A stretch of DNA of 64,000 nucleotides, taken from contig JAVTVJ010000832.1 in NCBI GenBank assembly GCA_034509425.1, forward strand, positions 186,001-250,000, given 5' to 3'. How positions within the stretch are numbered: the stretch's first letter is position 1; every line of letters begins with the position of its first letter. The translations under genes and the position numbers were made by a program. Shown here one piece after another: positions 1-12,785 of the stretch. Source of the DNA: Eopsaltria australis. Its lineage: Eukaryota > Chordata > Aves > Passeriformes > Petroicidae. The notes beneath the pieces are model-generated. The model searched no databases. It worked only from the letters and a program-made list of their open reading frames with translations, and was not told the origin of the DNA.

Positions 1-2780
1 TCTGCTCTGGGGTGCAGGCTGGGGTGCAGAGGGGCTCAGAGGCTCCTCTGGACATGGAGCCCTTCCCACTGACCAGCTCTGGGGTCTCTGTGTCATTGCC
101 CAGCCCCTGGTGGCCTCTGTCTTGCTCTCGTTGGATGAGTGCCAATAGCCAAACCACCCTCAGCTCCCCTTGCACCCCCAGGTCAATCACACCAGGGTAT
201 TTTAGTCCATTCATGGTGTCAGAATAAGCTTAGTTGTGTCTTTAAAGGTCCAGTTTGGCTCTGTTGACCAGGAAGGGCATTGTGGCCGTGAGCTCAGGTG
301 GGAGACAGCTGGGACAAAGCCCACCAGCCTCCACCTCCAAACTCGGGTCTGGAGGGACCCATGAGGCCAGAACCAATAAAAATCTCAGAACAGCTCGTAC
401 CAAACACCAGGGACTGCTGGCCATGGGATCTGCCCTGAGGGGACGTGTCCGGGTGGCCTGGGACGTGCAGATCCCTGGCACAGCAGGCAGGGCTGGACAG
501 AGGATCCGAGGTGGGGACACTGGAGCTCCTGCAGCCAAATGCCTGTGCTTGAAACCAGCCTGGCAGGGGGAATGGCTCATCCAAGAGGTCACAGCGGTGC
601 ATCAGCAGGTCTGTGTCCTGGGGCAGAGGCAGGGGGAGAGGATGGTCTGCCAACACAAAGAAGGATGGAAAAAAAGAGGAAAATGTGTGGGAGGCACCAC
701 AGGGAAAGAACCTGGGAGCTGAGTTTCATTGTGACACACACGGGAGTCATTTCAGACTGGAGAGGAACTGATGGGCTGGAAGGAAACTTCTGTCTGGAAG
801 GACAGGGAAAAGCCCTGAAGGATCTTGCCCAGAGGGGTGTGAGGCAAGCCCAGACCCAGCTCACAGGGGGTCGTGGTCTCTGCAGACAGCAGGACATGGA
901 ACGTGGAGGGGACCCAGGGGCGAGACACTCCTGGGAGGGATGGGGACAGCCCCAGAGGCTCATCCCCTCGGGGACAACAGCACTGCCTCAGCCTGTGGAA
1001 TGACAGCCAGCACAGCTGAGCTGATAGGAACAGCACTGGGTTATCCTGGAGACAAATAAATGATTTTTCACAGGGATCCTGCCAAAGCAGCAAGGACGGA
1101 CAGAGCAGCTGAGAGCCAGCAGAGCCCAGCACTGGGGCTGCCAGTGGGTTGATAGGAGTGTCCCAAGGGGCTGGTCCTTTTGGGACACATCTCACCCAAG
1201 GTGATCTGAACTTTCAAGGCCATGGAATGGGAAAGGTGCTGCTCCAGAGGCTGCCTGGGCTCCTGGCAGGGAGTTCTGCTCTGGAAGCACAGCCCAGCTG
1301 CCGGGGCCAGCTTTTGCACAGGGTGAAGAAAGAACAATGGATGCTCTCTGAGGCAGCCACAAAAAGCCCCCAGAGCCAGGGGATTGTCTTGCAGAATAGC
1401 AATGAGCTGAGCACCCTGGCCACCCCCACAGCACCCCTGGCCCTGCACGGAGCTGCTGCTCCCAAGGGCAGGGCAGGGGGAAGGGGAGACATCACTGGTG
1501 ATGCCACCAGAGAGAGGGGGTTAAATGACCCTGAAAGACTGAGATGCTCCTCCTTACAGAGCCCTGTGGGGGCTGGAGGGAGATGGGGGCAAATGGGGGA
1601 GGAAGGGCTGTGTTTGGTGATGTAGGGAGGAGCAGAGCAGGATCAGCCACTGGAAAGATTTGGGGTGTCTGGGTTTTCCCTTCTCTGCACTGTGGGACCC
1701 CAGCCCTCCCCCTGCACCCTCACTGCATTTCCCATTGCTCCTCGCCTGGGCTCTGCCCCTGGCACTGAGCAGGCAGCTCTGGCCAGCAGCTGTCCCAGGC
1801 TTGGGTGGTTTGGGTGGGTTTCTGTCAGGTATGGAAGCCTCTGATAACAAAAAGAGGGGGACAAGGGGTTTCTTCTCCAGCCTCGTTGCTGTGTGTCCCT
1901 CCAGCCTCCCTCTGTGCTGTCCCTCGGTGCCCTTGCACACAGATCCCAGGTACAGCCATGCCCAGCAGGACACGGGGACACAGAGGTGACATCCCCCTGT
2001 CCTACCCCCCGCCTGGGGTGGCAATGTCACCTCTCCATCATTCCTGTGAGGAAGGCCAGGGCACAGGACACTGCTGCCATGGGTGTTTATCCACCTTCTC
2101 CAGGCCATTTCTCTCTCTGCAACCAAAGACAGGGATGATTTTTTTTTTTTTTCCTCTTTCCAACAAGGGAGCTGCCAGCTCCTGGCACCAGGGGTGTTTT
2201 CTCATTGAGCTTGGTCCATCTTGGCAGATCACAGCTCCCCTCTGCGACTCAGTCTCCCCATCTGTTCACACAGGGAGTGATGCTCTGTCTCTGACGACAG
2301 CCAGGGGCTGATGCTGAGAAATGCTGTCTCAGACATCACCAGAATTAGCACAGTCCTACGGATTAAATTATTCCTCTTTCTTTCCTGCTCTGCTAACAAC
2401 ACTCAGAGTAAAGTACTCGTGGAATACACAAATGAAACGCTCATTTCTCTCCGTGCAAAGGTTCCATTCTCCACTGAGTGATCCTGACTGGGAGAGCCAA
2501 GGCCTCAGCCTGGGTCCAAAGCCTGGCAAAGCCTGAGCAGAGCCAGCAAAGCCCTGCCTGGGTGCAGCTCAGACGGGTCTGATTTCAGGGAGCTCATTCC
2601 CTAAATTCAGCACTGCTGGGACTGAGGTTCTTTGTGGACTCAGGGAGCTTTGTTTGCTCTGAGGGAGCTCAAAGTGCTCCAGTTCAGAACACCTGGAATA
2701 CCAGAATCCAGGAGATGCTGCAGTCAAAGTTCCTTGGGTTGAGGCTGGAGTAGCCACTGATGCCCCTTTTCTCCAGGGGA

Positions 2781-2842
2781 TCATGGAATCCTAGAATGGT
2801 CTGGGTTGGAAGGGACCTTAAAGATCATCTCATTCCACTCTC
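2781..2842 (-). mobile_element. CR1 LINE 3' end fragment
   Basis: Reads TCATGGAATCCTAGAATGG then GGGTTGGAAGGGACCTTAAAG, the reverse complement of an avian CR1 tail. Only about 60 bp are kept. Confidence 0.85.
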
Positions 2843-2950
2843 TGTGTGACCCTCACATGACTGAGGGGGTCTTGTGGGGATCCCCCCCATTCCAGCCCTG
2901 CTCCCCACCCACCCTGGCTCTCCTGAGGCTCAAGGAGAGGGAAATGCGTT

Positions 2951-3382
2951 TCACAGAATCCCAGAATCCCAGACTGGTTTGGGTGGGAAGGGACCTCAAA
3001 GCTCATCCTGTTCCACCCCTGCCATGGACAGGGACACCTTCCCCTGTCCCAGGCTGCTCCAGCCTGGCCTTGGACACTTCCAGGGATCCAGGGGCAGCCA
3101 CAGCTGCTCTGGGCACCCTGTGCCAGGGCCTCCCCACCCTCACAGGGAACAATTCCTGCCCAATATCCCATCCATCCCTGCCCTCTGGCAGTGGAAGCCA
3201 TTCCCCTTGTCCTGTCCCTCAATTCCTTGTCCCAAGTCCCTCTCCAGCTCTCCTGGAGCCCCTTTAGGCACTGGAAGGGTCTCTAGGATCTCCCTGGAGC
3301 CTTCTCCTCTCCAGGTGAGCACCCCCAGCTCTCCTAGCCTGGCCCCAGAGCAGAGGGGCTCCAGCCCTTGGAGCATCTCCAT
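2951..3382 (-). mobile_element. CR1 LINE 3' part, about 430 bp
   Basis: Starts TCACAGAATCCCAGAATCCC and runs through the usual CR1 words (CCATGGACAGGGACACC, CCTTGGACACTTCCAGGG, GGAGCCTTCTCCTCTCCAGG). It is 5'-truncated, as is typical. Confidence 0.92.
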
Positions 3383-5502
3383 GACTCCAATCTCCCTGGT
3401 CCCTGTGTCCCCGTGTCCCTGGTCCCCGTGTCCCCATCTCCCTGCCCTGAGCCAGCCAGGCTGCCTGGGGAGCCTCAGGCTGTGTCTGCCCAGGGTTCCT
3501 TGCCTGAAATTAAGACCAGAGGAATGAGGAACATGCACAGGCTGTAATTTAGGCCCAGCTGAGGCATTTCACTGCAATACCTTGGGTCTCAGATCTCTCC
3601 ACCATCCTGATGGAAATAATGAGCTGCTTCCTCCCGGGGAGCAAGCCCCTCAGTTTTCTTCCAAGGGAATAAATAATCTTTTAATCTAAATGAGAAAACA
3701 GAGTGCAAATGAACTTCAGGTTTGCTTTGCATTTGCACTTTTTATTTGTTTTCCTGGTGACAGATTCTCAGAGGTGAGGGAACATTTAATTGTGGTGTTA
3801 ACTGGAGCCTTCACTTCCAATTTGGCATTTCATTTGACTGACTGAGATATGGATTCACTGTTCAGACTAATTCCAAGATAAACAGCTCAATGGCTTTGCA
3901 CACATGTCCTCTGATAGTTACTTCTTCCATCCTTCTGGTGTGTGGAGGGGGGAATTACACAGATTTCACCCAAACTTTGTGGAGAGTTGTGTTTGGACAG
4001 AAGTTGGAAGCCAACTGTAGCCCAAATTGGTGCCTCCAAAATTATTTCCACCTGTTGAAACTACATATAGCCAACTCATTAACAAAAAACCTAAATGAAT
4101 CCAGCTGCTTTTGCATTTGAAATTGATCTTTTAATCAGGGGAAATGTGCACTGGACAGAAGGTGCTGGACTGGTTGTTTTGGGTTACTGTGTCCTCTGAG
4201 GTTTAGGAACAGTAGATCTCATCAGCGCTGCTAATTCTCCTCTCAGCATTGGGTGGGGAAAACAACCTCCCTCCTTTTGGGAACCTCCAGCCAATTTTTC
4301 AGAATTGAATGTCCTAATCTTTGAATTGGGTTAAGTGCAAGAAGGGAAATGTTCCCTTTGCAGTGACAAATTGTGCTGTGAGGATCCTGATCCAGTAACA
4401 AGTTGTAGCCTAAGAAGCTGAGGAGTTTAGTTGCTGACAGCAAAATCAGGAGCCAGGTTAGCAAGAGAAGTGCAAAACCCAAGAAACTGAAAGGCAGCCA
4501 ATACCAATCTCTTGTTCCAGCTGTAATTTAGGATATCTCTTTTTTTCTGATGCGTCTTTCTGCATTGGAGAGATAAAGACCCACCTCAGCCCTGTTCTGA
4601 GCCTTGCTTGGTGCCTCTCAAGATTCTATCTCCAGTTTCCTGCCTCCCATTTATCTCGGGAGCAGATCTCAATGTCCTGTTGGATGCTGATAGAACAACA
4701 ACAGCAGCAGCTCTCAGGACCCCCTCATTTCCCTTCTCCTTGGGGTCCCTGCTCTGCTCCTACCTTGGAATGGCTCTTGGTGCTTCCCAGACTGCCCTGG
4801 CTGGAGGCCTCCCCTGGATCCCAAACTGCCCTTGCAGCAGCAGTGAAGTGGTGACAGCCAGGGAAGGGTGGTGGCACTGGGCACTTCCTCAGCTGGCACC
4901 TCCCTCCAGTACAGCTCAGCACTTTGTGGGGTGGACTCTGAGCCACAGAGGGTCTGGGAGCCCAGTCACATCAGGCACTTTGTGTCTGCTGTCCCATTTC
5001 CATTTCTCAGAGCCACATTTGTCACATTTGGCATTTTAAGTGGCTTTTAGAGCTACTTTCCTTCTTCATCCTCCCCTCTTCCCCTCCCTTCTAAACTTTG
5101 AGGGCTGACTTTCAGAGTTCTCATTTCAAAGAGGTTCTTTTGCATAAAGAACCAAAATATGCAATGCATAGAAAAATCAAGTGCAATACAAGCAATAATT
5201 AAAAAACCACTGCTTTTATCCAGCCAAGCCCTGGATTTGCACTGAAGATTGGCAAAAGCTGCCTTTTATCCCTTATCCTCTCTACTCAGGGAATACCTCG
5301 CCCTCATCCAGATGCTCTGCTGAGCTGGGTCTGGACAATCAGCCCCTGGTAATTGCTGTGGCAGGGCTGGTGCGTGACACCTCTGGAGGTGGCCAAATGC
5401 ACAGGGTGGTGGCCCAGCACAGCAAGGGAAGATGACCTGAGACTCCTGGCCAGGCAGGTCGATATCCTAGCACAGCACTGGGTGAGAAACACCTCCAGAA
5501 CT

Positions 5503-5590
5503 GTCACAGAATCGTGGAATGGTTTGTGTGGGATGGGCAGGGACACCTTTGCTAGCCCAGGTTGCTCCAAGCCCCATCCAGCCTGGCCAG
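5503..5590 (-). mobile_element. CR1 LINE 3' end fragment
   Basis: TCACAGAATCGTGGAATGG is followed by GGCAGGGACACC and GGTTGCTCCAAGCCCCATCC, with a short internal deletion. Confidence 0.85.
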
Positions 5591-8329
5591 AGGGAGATGC
5601 ACACAGGGTTTGAGTGGCTCCTCCTGGAATTGTCTCCTGCTGGAGGTGGGGCTCATCCCTGGGATGGGATTCTGTGGGAGCCACCCTCAGACTCAGACCC
5701 CTCTCCTAGGAGATGCTCACACAGCCAGTTCCTATTTTTGACAACAAAACCGTTTGGACATTAAAATGTCCAGGGAATATTTTGCACAGGGGCAGCACTG
5801 GAGACCAGTCCATGATGCTCCTCACACTGTCCTGCAGCTTTCACAGCCCCACCCCCATCTTCTGGGGACCAAGCTGTCCTTCTCTGTGTGTCCTAATTCC
5901 CAAAGTCCTGGGGCTATAAAAGAATCTCATCTGCTTCTTTTCTGTTTTAAAGCAGCGTTTTTCACACTTTGCTTTGCTCAAAATGTTGTTGCCTGAAAGC
6001 AGCAGCCAAAGAGAGAGCATCACATTTTTTTGGAGAACATCACCAGTTCTGAGATTCTGCAGCTCGTTTTGTGACTCTGCAGCCATTGCCAATGGTGTTA
6101 AATCACTTCCCTCCTACCTCCCTCAGGGTCTAGGAAAATTCCGGGGTCCTGGAGGGCCCAGACCACACACAGTGGAGCTGGGAGGGAGCCCTGGAGCTGT
6201 CTGGGTGCAAAACTATGGCTCAGTGGGACTTGTACCCCACTGAGCAGGGCCATTGGGAGCACCCTCACGCTGTCACCTGGCAGCAGGAGGGTGACACATC
6301 CAGAGCAGAGCCACCCACTCAGCACCCTGGGACGGACTCAGTGCTGCCCATGCCATCAGGTGCCTTTGGAGCATGAAGGGTCTGTCTGGGGCTGGAGGAC
6401 AGTGCTCACTGACAGACACAAACTGAATTGTCATTTCCCTCAGGCATTGGATGGCCTGGGCATCCCCAGCTCCCTGCTTAACCTCCACACACACATTTGG
6501 GATGAGGGGCTGAGCACGGGCTGAGTGGTCCTTGCTGGGAATCTGCTTGTCCACATCAGGGTGCAGCCTCAGACTGGAAACCAAGCTTAGTTTGGAAACA
6601 AGGTTGGTTTTCTGAGCAGAAAGGATTGATATTGGCTGTTGGGGTGAGGGATGCTGCTGGGATGTGAGGAAATTCTTCTCTTGAGCAGAGTGTGTGACTC
6701 ACACTCCGTCACCTTCCTTGGACAGCAGCCACATCTCCACAGCTTGGCAGAACCTGAGGGAGGGACCCTTCAGCGTGAGGTCTCTGTGCTTTCCATCCTC
6801 CTTCCCTGAGATTTCCAGCCCTCCTGTGCTCCCCTTCCCCTGCAGCCCCTGGTGACAGTGGGAGCTGCTGGGATGCCCCAGGGGAGCTGTTGGTCCATGG
6901 TGGAGCTGCTGTGGTTACTCACCCCCAGCTCCGAGCTCAGTGATCTGAGAGAAGCTCTGCACTTACTGGAAGCCTGTGGTTTGTTCCCCAAGGCTGTGAT
7001 TCATTGCCAGAGCCAGGGCAGTCCAGCAGCAAAAACCTGGAGCGAGGCATGGATCCAGCTGGAGTCTGGGATTTGGGGATCAGGACAGTCCCCAGGTATC
7101 CCAGGGGGTGCTGATAGGAGCAGCCCTCCATTCCAAGCATTTGTAGGAGCAAGCTGTAATGTCCATCCAAATACCAGCTTTGACTGGTGTTGGTTGGGCT
7201 CTGTCCCTCCCAAAGCCACCACTCACTTGGTGACACAGCCACCAGTGGCCACAAACCCACACCTGCCACCGTTCTGTGATTCTGTGAAGAAACCAACCTT
7301 GCACTGCCAGGATCAGAGGTGACAAAGGCTCCACAGTCACAGCTCGTTCTGCAGCACCTCCCACCCGGTGTGAGGACCCTGTGTGAAGTCCCAGCCCCGA
7401 GCTGTGGCCAACCTCAGCCTTGCAGAACCCAGACACCACTTTGCATTCCTCCAGTTCTCATTTCTGAGCAGCTTTGAACACCAGCAATCTGAGTTTTCCC
7501 ACCCAGCAGCCTCCAGGACACTGGGAGATCTGAAGGGAAGATACAGCCAGGAGAAAGGAGCAGGAATCCAAATCCTCTGAGATCAAAGCACTTTTGTCTA
7601 GAGACTTTCAATTAGATCAGGACATGGTCTGGCTGCTTTTTCTTGCTGTGTTCATCGTGCAGATGAGCTTCATGTCAGCTTGGCCTCTTTTCCCCCTGCC
7701 ACGTTGGCTCCAGCTTCTTTTCATTAGTAATGGTCTGTCTTCATTAGTGAATTAATTTCCCAGGAATTGCACTGTAATAAACTCTCCAGAGCAAAGACCA
7801 GCAAAGCCACATCATGGGAATGGCTGGACAGCAGCAAGTGTTTTGTGGACAGAAAATCTGATCACAGAACTGCTAAAAACCTCCTCATTTTATTCAAACC
7901 AGGCCTAGAGTCTTTAAAGCTTTTTCAAACAAAGCAAGAGGTGTTTGGTGAATGTTGGGTTTGGATTGACCACTGGGTCAGGATCTTGAAAATGAGCCCT
8001 CATCTCTCTCAGGGACAGACCCCAAGGCAAAGGTGAAATCCATGACAGCAGTGGATGCTCTGCTCTCCAGGGGCTTTCAGACATGCCCTGAAATTTCAGT
8101 GATATCTGAAATGTCACAGGGCCTTTGCCCACCCTGGACACCTCCAGAGCAGGGCCTGGGCTGAGCTGGGCTTCCTGGGCTGCTGCAGAGAGGGTTGCAG
8201 AGGTCTGGACACATCAAGATGTGCCAGAAGAAACTGAATTTAATCTGGGAATGAGCAGCAAAGGGAAAGGGGGATGGATGGGGAAAGGGGGATGGGTGGT
8301 GTCTCCAGAGTGCTGGCCAGGGGAGCATT

Positions 8330-8617
8330 ACAAAGGTCTGGAGGGACAGAACAAGGGGGAATGGCTTCCCACTGCCAGAGGGCAGGGACAAATGGGATAT
8401 TGGGAAGGAATTCCTCCCTGTGAGGGTGGGCAGGCCCTGGCACAGGTGCCCAGAGCAGCTGTGGCTGCCCCTGGATCCCTGGAAATGCCCAAGGCCAGGT
8501 TGGACAGGGCTTGGAGGAACCTGGGACAGGGGAAGGTGTCCCTGCCCATGGCAGGGGCTGGAAGGAGATGGGATTTAAGGCTCTGCCCTACCAAATCATT
8601 CTGGGATCCTATGATCT
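8330..8617 (+). mobile_element. CR1 LINE 3' part
   Basis: GTGAGGGTGGGCAGGCCCTG, GCAGCTGTGGCTGCCCCTGG and the tail ATTCTGGGATCCTATGAT identify a sense-orientation CR1 copy. The long frames across it are fortuitous. Confidence 0.92.
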
Positions 8618-9417
8618 CCTTGAGGAAAAGGGCCTCAATGTCTGCTCCATCCTCAGCCTCTCCTGGAGACAGCATCTCACCCTGGAGAGCTGCTCCCTGT
8701 CTCCTGTCAGCTCTGTGCAGCCCCTGGGGACAATCTGTCAGCCTCCACCTCCACCCATCACCTCTTCTCTTCCCTGGGGAGCAAACAGCTCTATCAATAA
8801 TTGCCATTTTGCCTCTTGGCATTATCTTCCAAACCCTCAAAGGCAATTTTGTTCCACACCACAGTTCCTGCCCATCCCATCTCATGATGAGGCTGGGTGG
8901 TTGTTGGTCCTTTCTCCCAGGCTTGGCACCCAGGAGGGCCTGGGTCAGTGCCCAAGGGATGGTGCAAAAGCCAGCACTCGGGGAGGGCAGGGGGAACATC
9001 TTCCAATTATAGTCCAGCTCAAACCCCCACAGGCAGAGGGAACAAACCCAAAGTGGATGAGGATGGGGGGAATGATTACCATGGATGTTTTAGTCACAGC
9101 TGTTAATAAAAATAATAGCAGTAATAAAATTGCAATGATGCTGGTAATTGCTCTGGTGCTGATGAGAATAATAAGATTATTTATTAACTATGAGCCATTA
9201 TCAGCATTTTCTAGTGCTCTGCCTCCCAGACCATCCCAAACCCCAGCCCTATCCTATTAATGCAAAATGAGACAAATGAGAAAAGATTTTCTTTATGGCA
9301 TAACCAAGGATTATATTGGGAACAGCAAAGTCTGTCCCTGTCCCTCTGCTCTCTGCCCTCCCATCATGTGGCAGGGGTTGAGAATTAGGTGGGATCTTGC
9401 ATTTCCACCCTTTACAG

Positions 9418-9524
9418 CATCACAGACTCAGTCAGGTTGGAAAAGGCCTCTGAGCCCATCAATTCCAACCTGTAACTGATCCCCACCTTGTCACCACGTC
9501 CAGGCATTCCTGGGACACCTCCAA
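9418..9524 (-). mobile_element. CR1 LINE fragment (different subfamily)
   Basis: CATCACAGACTCAGTCAGG, GTTGGAAAAGGCCTCTGAG and CACGTCCAGGCATTCC match the CR1 group with the AAAAGACCTCTAAGATCATC-type tail. Confidence 0.8.
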
Positions 9525-11160
9525 GGAAAGTAAAGTGTAAAAGGAATTGAAGTTGGACTCGTGGCCTTTGGAGCAGCTGTGGCCCATGAGAGCTCCATGG
9601 TCAGATGCAGGGATGGATGGAGCTGGTGGGCTGGAGGGAGGAGGAACTTGGAGCAGTTTTATAGCTTTTGTCATTGTCCTTGTGGAGCTGATGGAGACAG
9701 TGGACACAGTCCCTGGAAGCACATTTCCTGCAGCTGCCTCTGCTCTTGGCTTGTCACTGTTTTCTGTGGGGTTTTTTGGTTCACCCACTTTTCCTGTGAC
9801 CGTGTCACAAACAGGCTGAAGGGTGATGTCCAGATTTGCCCTGGCTCAAACCCTGTGGGCAAAGAGAAGGGAGGAGCAGGGAGAGTCAGGTCCTGCTCCC
9901 GAACGGTGCCAGGCCAGGACTGCAGTGAGGTGTAAAGAGGGATTTGGACCATGGGGAGAGATGGATGTTCAGGGAGGAGGGATGCACCCCATGTCTGGGT
10001 GGTGGCTGCAAGCCCTGGGACTCTGGGGACTGCGGTGACGCCGCTGCTGCTCAGCAGCTCTGCCTGTTGGGCAAAGGCTCCCACACAGCTCTGCAGGCCA
10101 GGGAGCTCCCAGAGTGGGAGCATGTCCAGGAAAATCAGCAGAAGACCCCAGAGACCCCCAGGAGTGATAAACGGGACCCAGCTCGCAGGGGCTGCAAAGA
10201 CAGAAGGAGCTGGGGCAGGGGGATGGTGCTGCTGTTCCTGGTGTCACCCCCCAAGCAGTGGGGTGTCACAGCTGGAGGGTGCATCAGCCCTCCCCGAGGA
10301 CCTGCAGCCAGACAGGGGGTGCAGGGGCCAGCACACGGCCCCACAGGAGTCTCTGCCACCCCCCTTGCCATTTCCTCCACTTGAGCCCCAGTGCTGGTTC
10401 TCTCCCACCACCCCTTGCCCTCGCCGTGCCCCAGCTCTCCCTGCCCTGAGCCTTTCTCAGGGTCTCCTGCCCTCTCTCCTCCCCACAGGGAATAAATCAC
10501 CTTCCAAAGCCAGCCTTAGTTCTCAGAGGAAACCGCTGCCCACATTGTCCCCTCCTTCCCATGGGACCTGGCTGCCACCAGGATGTTGTGAAGCTTTCCC
10601 CAGAGCACAGGGGTTTGTTCAGGAAAGCTCTTGGGGACCAGTGGCTCTGGACCCTCTGGACTCACAGGGACTGATGTCCCCTCCTCCAGCATGAGCCCCT
10701 CCAAGCTCCCACCTTGATGCCTTGCCCATGAGAGGGGTCTTGAGAAGGGAAAGTGGGTTTGGGTCCTTGGCTGTATCAAAAAGGCCCAAAATGCTCAATT
10801 TCCATCACAGGCAAGGGCTGCAGACCTGCAGCAGGGAGCTCTGAGCAGCAGGATTGGGAATCCAGGTCTGCCAGCCATCTCCACATGGTCCCCATGGCTG
10901 GGTTAACACCAGCAGCACTGAGAGACCAGTCTTGACAAACAGTCAGGAAAACGTTCTTTGTTCAATCCCCTTTGGTGGAAAGCAATAACTCTTAGGCTGA
11001 GAATTGCCTCGGCCTCCAAAGAAAAGCTTTCTGGAGGGCCAGGGGAAAAATCAATCCAGCAGACTGCACTTCCCGCTTGGAGAGCCCTGGAGAGATGAGC
11101 CCAGCCTCAGTGGCTCCCCAGGGGCAGCAGGGAGGGAGCAGAGCCCAGCCAGAGCACAGC

Positions 11161-11217
11161 TCTCCTCCACCTCCTCCTCCTCCTTCCTCCTCCTCCTCCT
11201 CCTCCTCTTCCTCCCGC
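11161..11217 (+). repeat. (TCC)n simple repeat in ADORA1 intron
   Basis: A pyrimidine-only stretch, mostly CTC/TCC triplets with a few interruptions. Confidence 0.9.
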
Positions 11218-11810
11218 CCCTGGCATCAGCCCATCAAGAGAGAGGCTTTTGTCAATCCGAGCGCATTAGAGAGGAACAGGCTGTGCCCAGGAGCTTCCCC
11301 AGGGGTCCATTAGCACCCGCAGATCCTTCCTCCACCCCAGCACATCCCAGGGGATGCATTTGCTGGCCATTTCCTCCCCAGGCATAGGGCAATTGTCTGG
11401 GACAGTGACCTGGCAGGGTTGGTGCGGGCAGGGAGGAGGGGCTGACCTGGGTGCAGGTGCTTGGATGGCAGCCGGGCTCCAGAGCACATGAACCCCTTCC
11501 AAGACGTGAGGGTTGGACACTCAGGCACGTTCCAGGTGCTGATGCATTCCCTGGCTTGGCATCATCCCCCAGAGCTCATGGATTGTGTCTGGGGTCTCTG
11601 CCATCCCAGGGCACGGGGAAACCAGTCTGTGAACTCAATTTTCAGAACAGGCTGTTGCCCTCTCCCAGGGGAAGGAAGAAGCAGCATCCTCCTGTCTCAG
11701 CACGGGCACTGCCATCCCAGCACTGCCACCCTCCCTGGAACTGCACAGCCCCCAGGCACAGCACCCCACCCACGTCTAACTGCCTCCTGTGGCTGTTGTC
11801 TCTCCCACAG

Positions 11811-12447
11811 GTACAAGAGCGTGGTGACACCGCGGCGGGCAGCCGTGGCCATCGCCTGCTGCTGGATCGTCTCTTTCCTGGTGGGACTTACCCCCATGTT
11901 TGGCTGGAACAACCTCAACAAGATGCGGAGGACTCAGGAGCTGAACGGCAGCCACACGGAGTTTGTCATCACGTGCCAGTTTGAGACAGTCATCAGCATG
12001 GAGTACATGGTGTACTTCAATTTCTTCGTCTGGGTCCTGCCTCCCTTGCTGCTGATGTTGCTCATCTACCTGGAGGTCTTCAACCTCATCCGCAAGCAGC
12101 TCAACAAGAAAGTGTCCTCCAGCTCCAACGACCCCCAGAAGTACTACGGCAAGGAGCTGAAGATCGCCAAGTCCTTGGCGCTGGTCCTGTTCCTGTTCGC
12201 GCTCAGCTGGCTGCCTCTGCACGTCCTCAACTGCATCACCCTGTTCTGCCCGTCCTGCCAGACCCCGCACATCCTCACCTACATTGCCATCTTCCTCACG
12301 CACGGCAACTCGGCCATGAACCCCATCGTCTATGCCTTCCGCATCAAGAAGTTCCGGACAGCCTTCCTGCAGATCTGGAACCAGTACTTCTGCTGCAAAA
12401 CCAACAAAAACGCCACCAGCACGGCCACGGCTGAGACAGGCAACTAG
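11811..12447 (+). CDS. ADORA1: Adenosine A1 receptor, last coding exon (partial gene)
   Basis: This exon encodes the C-terminal 211 residues of a class A GPCR that binds adenosine at the plasma membrane and couples to Gi/o to lower cAMP. It starts with one base that completes an Arg codon, then [15 protein letters not shown], the start of TM4. ECL2 carries an N-glycosylation sequon (NGS) and the conserved Cys of CQFE, which pairs with TM3 in the family. TM5 contains [18 protein letters not shown]6 the FALSWLP turn and TM7 [11 protein letters not shown] (the NPxxY motif). A double Cys after helix 8 (YFCCK) is a likely palmitoylation site. The tail ends in TAETGN. Among adenosine receptors the TM regions fit A1 best; A3 is unlikely because ECL2, TM5 and the tail differ from it. 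Exon 1 is outside the window. The human protein is 326 aa, and this would be about the same length. Confidence 0.95.
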
Positions 12448-12785
12448 GAACTGGGAGAGGGCAGAGAGGGCATCCGTGCCCACTCCATCCCCATCCGGAC
12501 GCTGTTCCCAATGCCCCAGGAAGGGATGGCGAGGATCTGAGGGGTTCTGGGTCCAGCAGCCCCTGCAGTCCCCACAGCCACCCCGGGAGGTTATTTATTC
12601 AAAGCATTGTACTGTTTGGATATTGTAGCCTGCACTGTTCCTTTATGGTTTAGGGGGGTTTTTTTCTCCCTGTTTGTTTTTGTTTTTCATTTTTTTAAGC
12701 GTTGCCAAGTATTTAAGGAGGAATTGTACAGACAAACACGCAGTTTATCTTCATGCAAATAAAGTCCAGTGATCCAAACCACGCA
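12448..12785 (+). other. ADORA1: ADORA1 3'UTR
   Basis: The sequence after the TAG stop has T-rich runs at 12655-12697, an AATAAA polyadenylation signal at 12758-12763 and a TGGTGCTGG-type GT-rich element at about 12822-12842. This predicts a short 3'UTR of roughly 340 nt. Longer forms using other signals cannot be excluded. Confidence 0.7.
12758..12763 (+). terminator. Polyadenylation signal AATAAA of ADORA1
   Basis: A canonical hexamer lies 311 nt after the stop codon, with GT-rich sequence about 60 nt further on. Confidence 0.7.

Larger units (their letters stand above)
1..11810 (+). other. ADORA1: ADORA1 intron, left part (no coding exon seen)
   Basis: This stretch lies immediately 5' of the last ADORA1 coding exon, which begins with a good acceptor (pyrimidine-rich, cag at 11808-11810). 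The receptor's N-terminal half (TM1 to TM3 and the DRY region) is not encoded anywhere in it on either strand, so the intron extends left of the window and exceeds 11.8 kb. The contents are CR1 fragments (listed separately), a poly-T at about 2139, a TCC repeat near 11170, and AT-richer islands at about 3540-4130 and 9060-9260. I see no other exon. A non-coding RNA or an enhancer cannot be judged by eye. Confidence 0.75.

Noticed and set aside
8125..9260. Long overlapping open frames (295 and 249 codons)
   Set aside because: They run through a CR1 copy and GC-rich intron and show no domain.
11461..11810. In-frame extension upstream of the ADORA1 exon, giving a 328-codon open frame
   Set aside because: The first 117 codons are intron read-through. 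The acceptor at 11808-11810 and the family alignment start the exon at 11811.
11811..12447. ADORA3 as the identity of the receptor
   Set aside because: ADORA3 is a 1p13 gene near DENND2D in human, but the TM5 to TM7 sequence and the tail match A1.
11776..12483. 235-codon frame antisense to ADORA1
   Set aside because: It is a shadow of the GC-rich receptor exon, with Glu/Val/Asp-rich nonsense composition.
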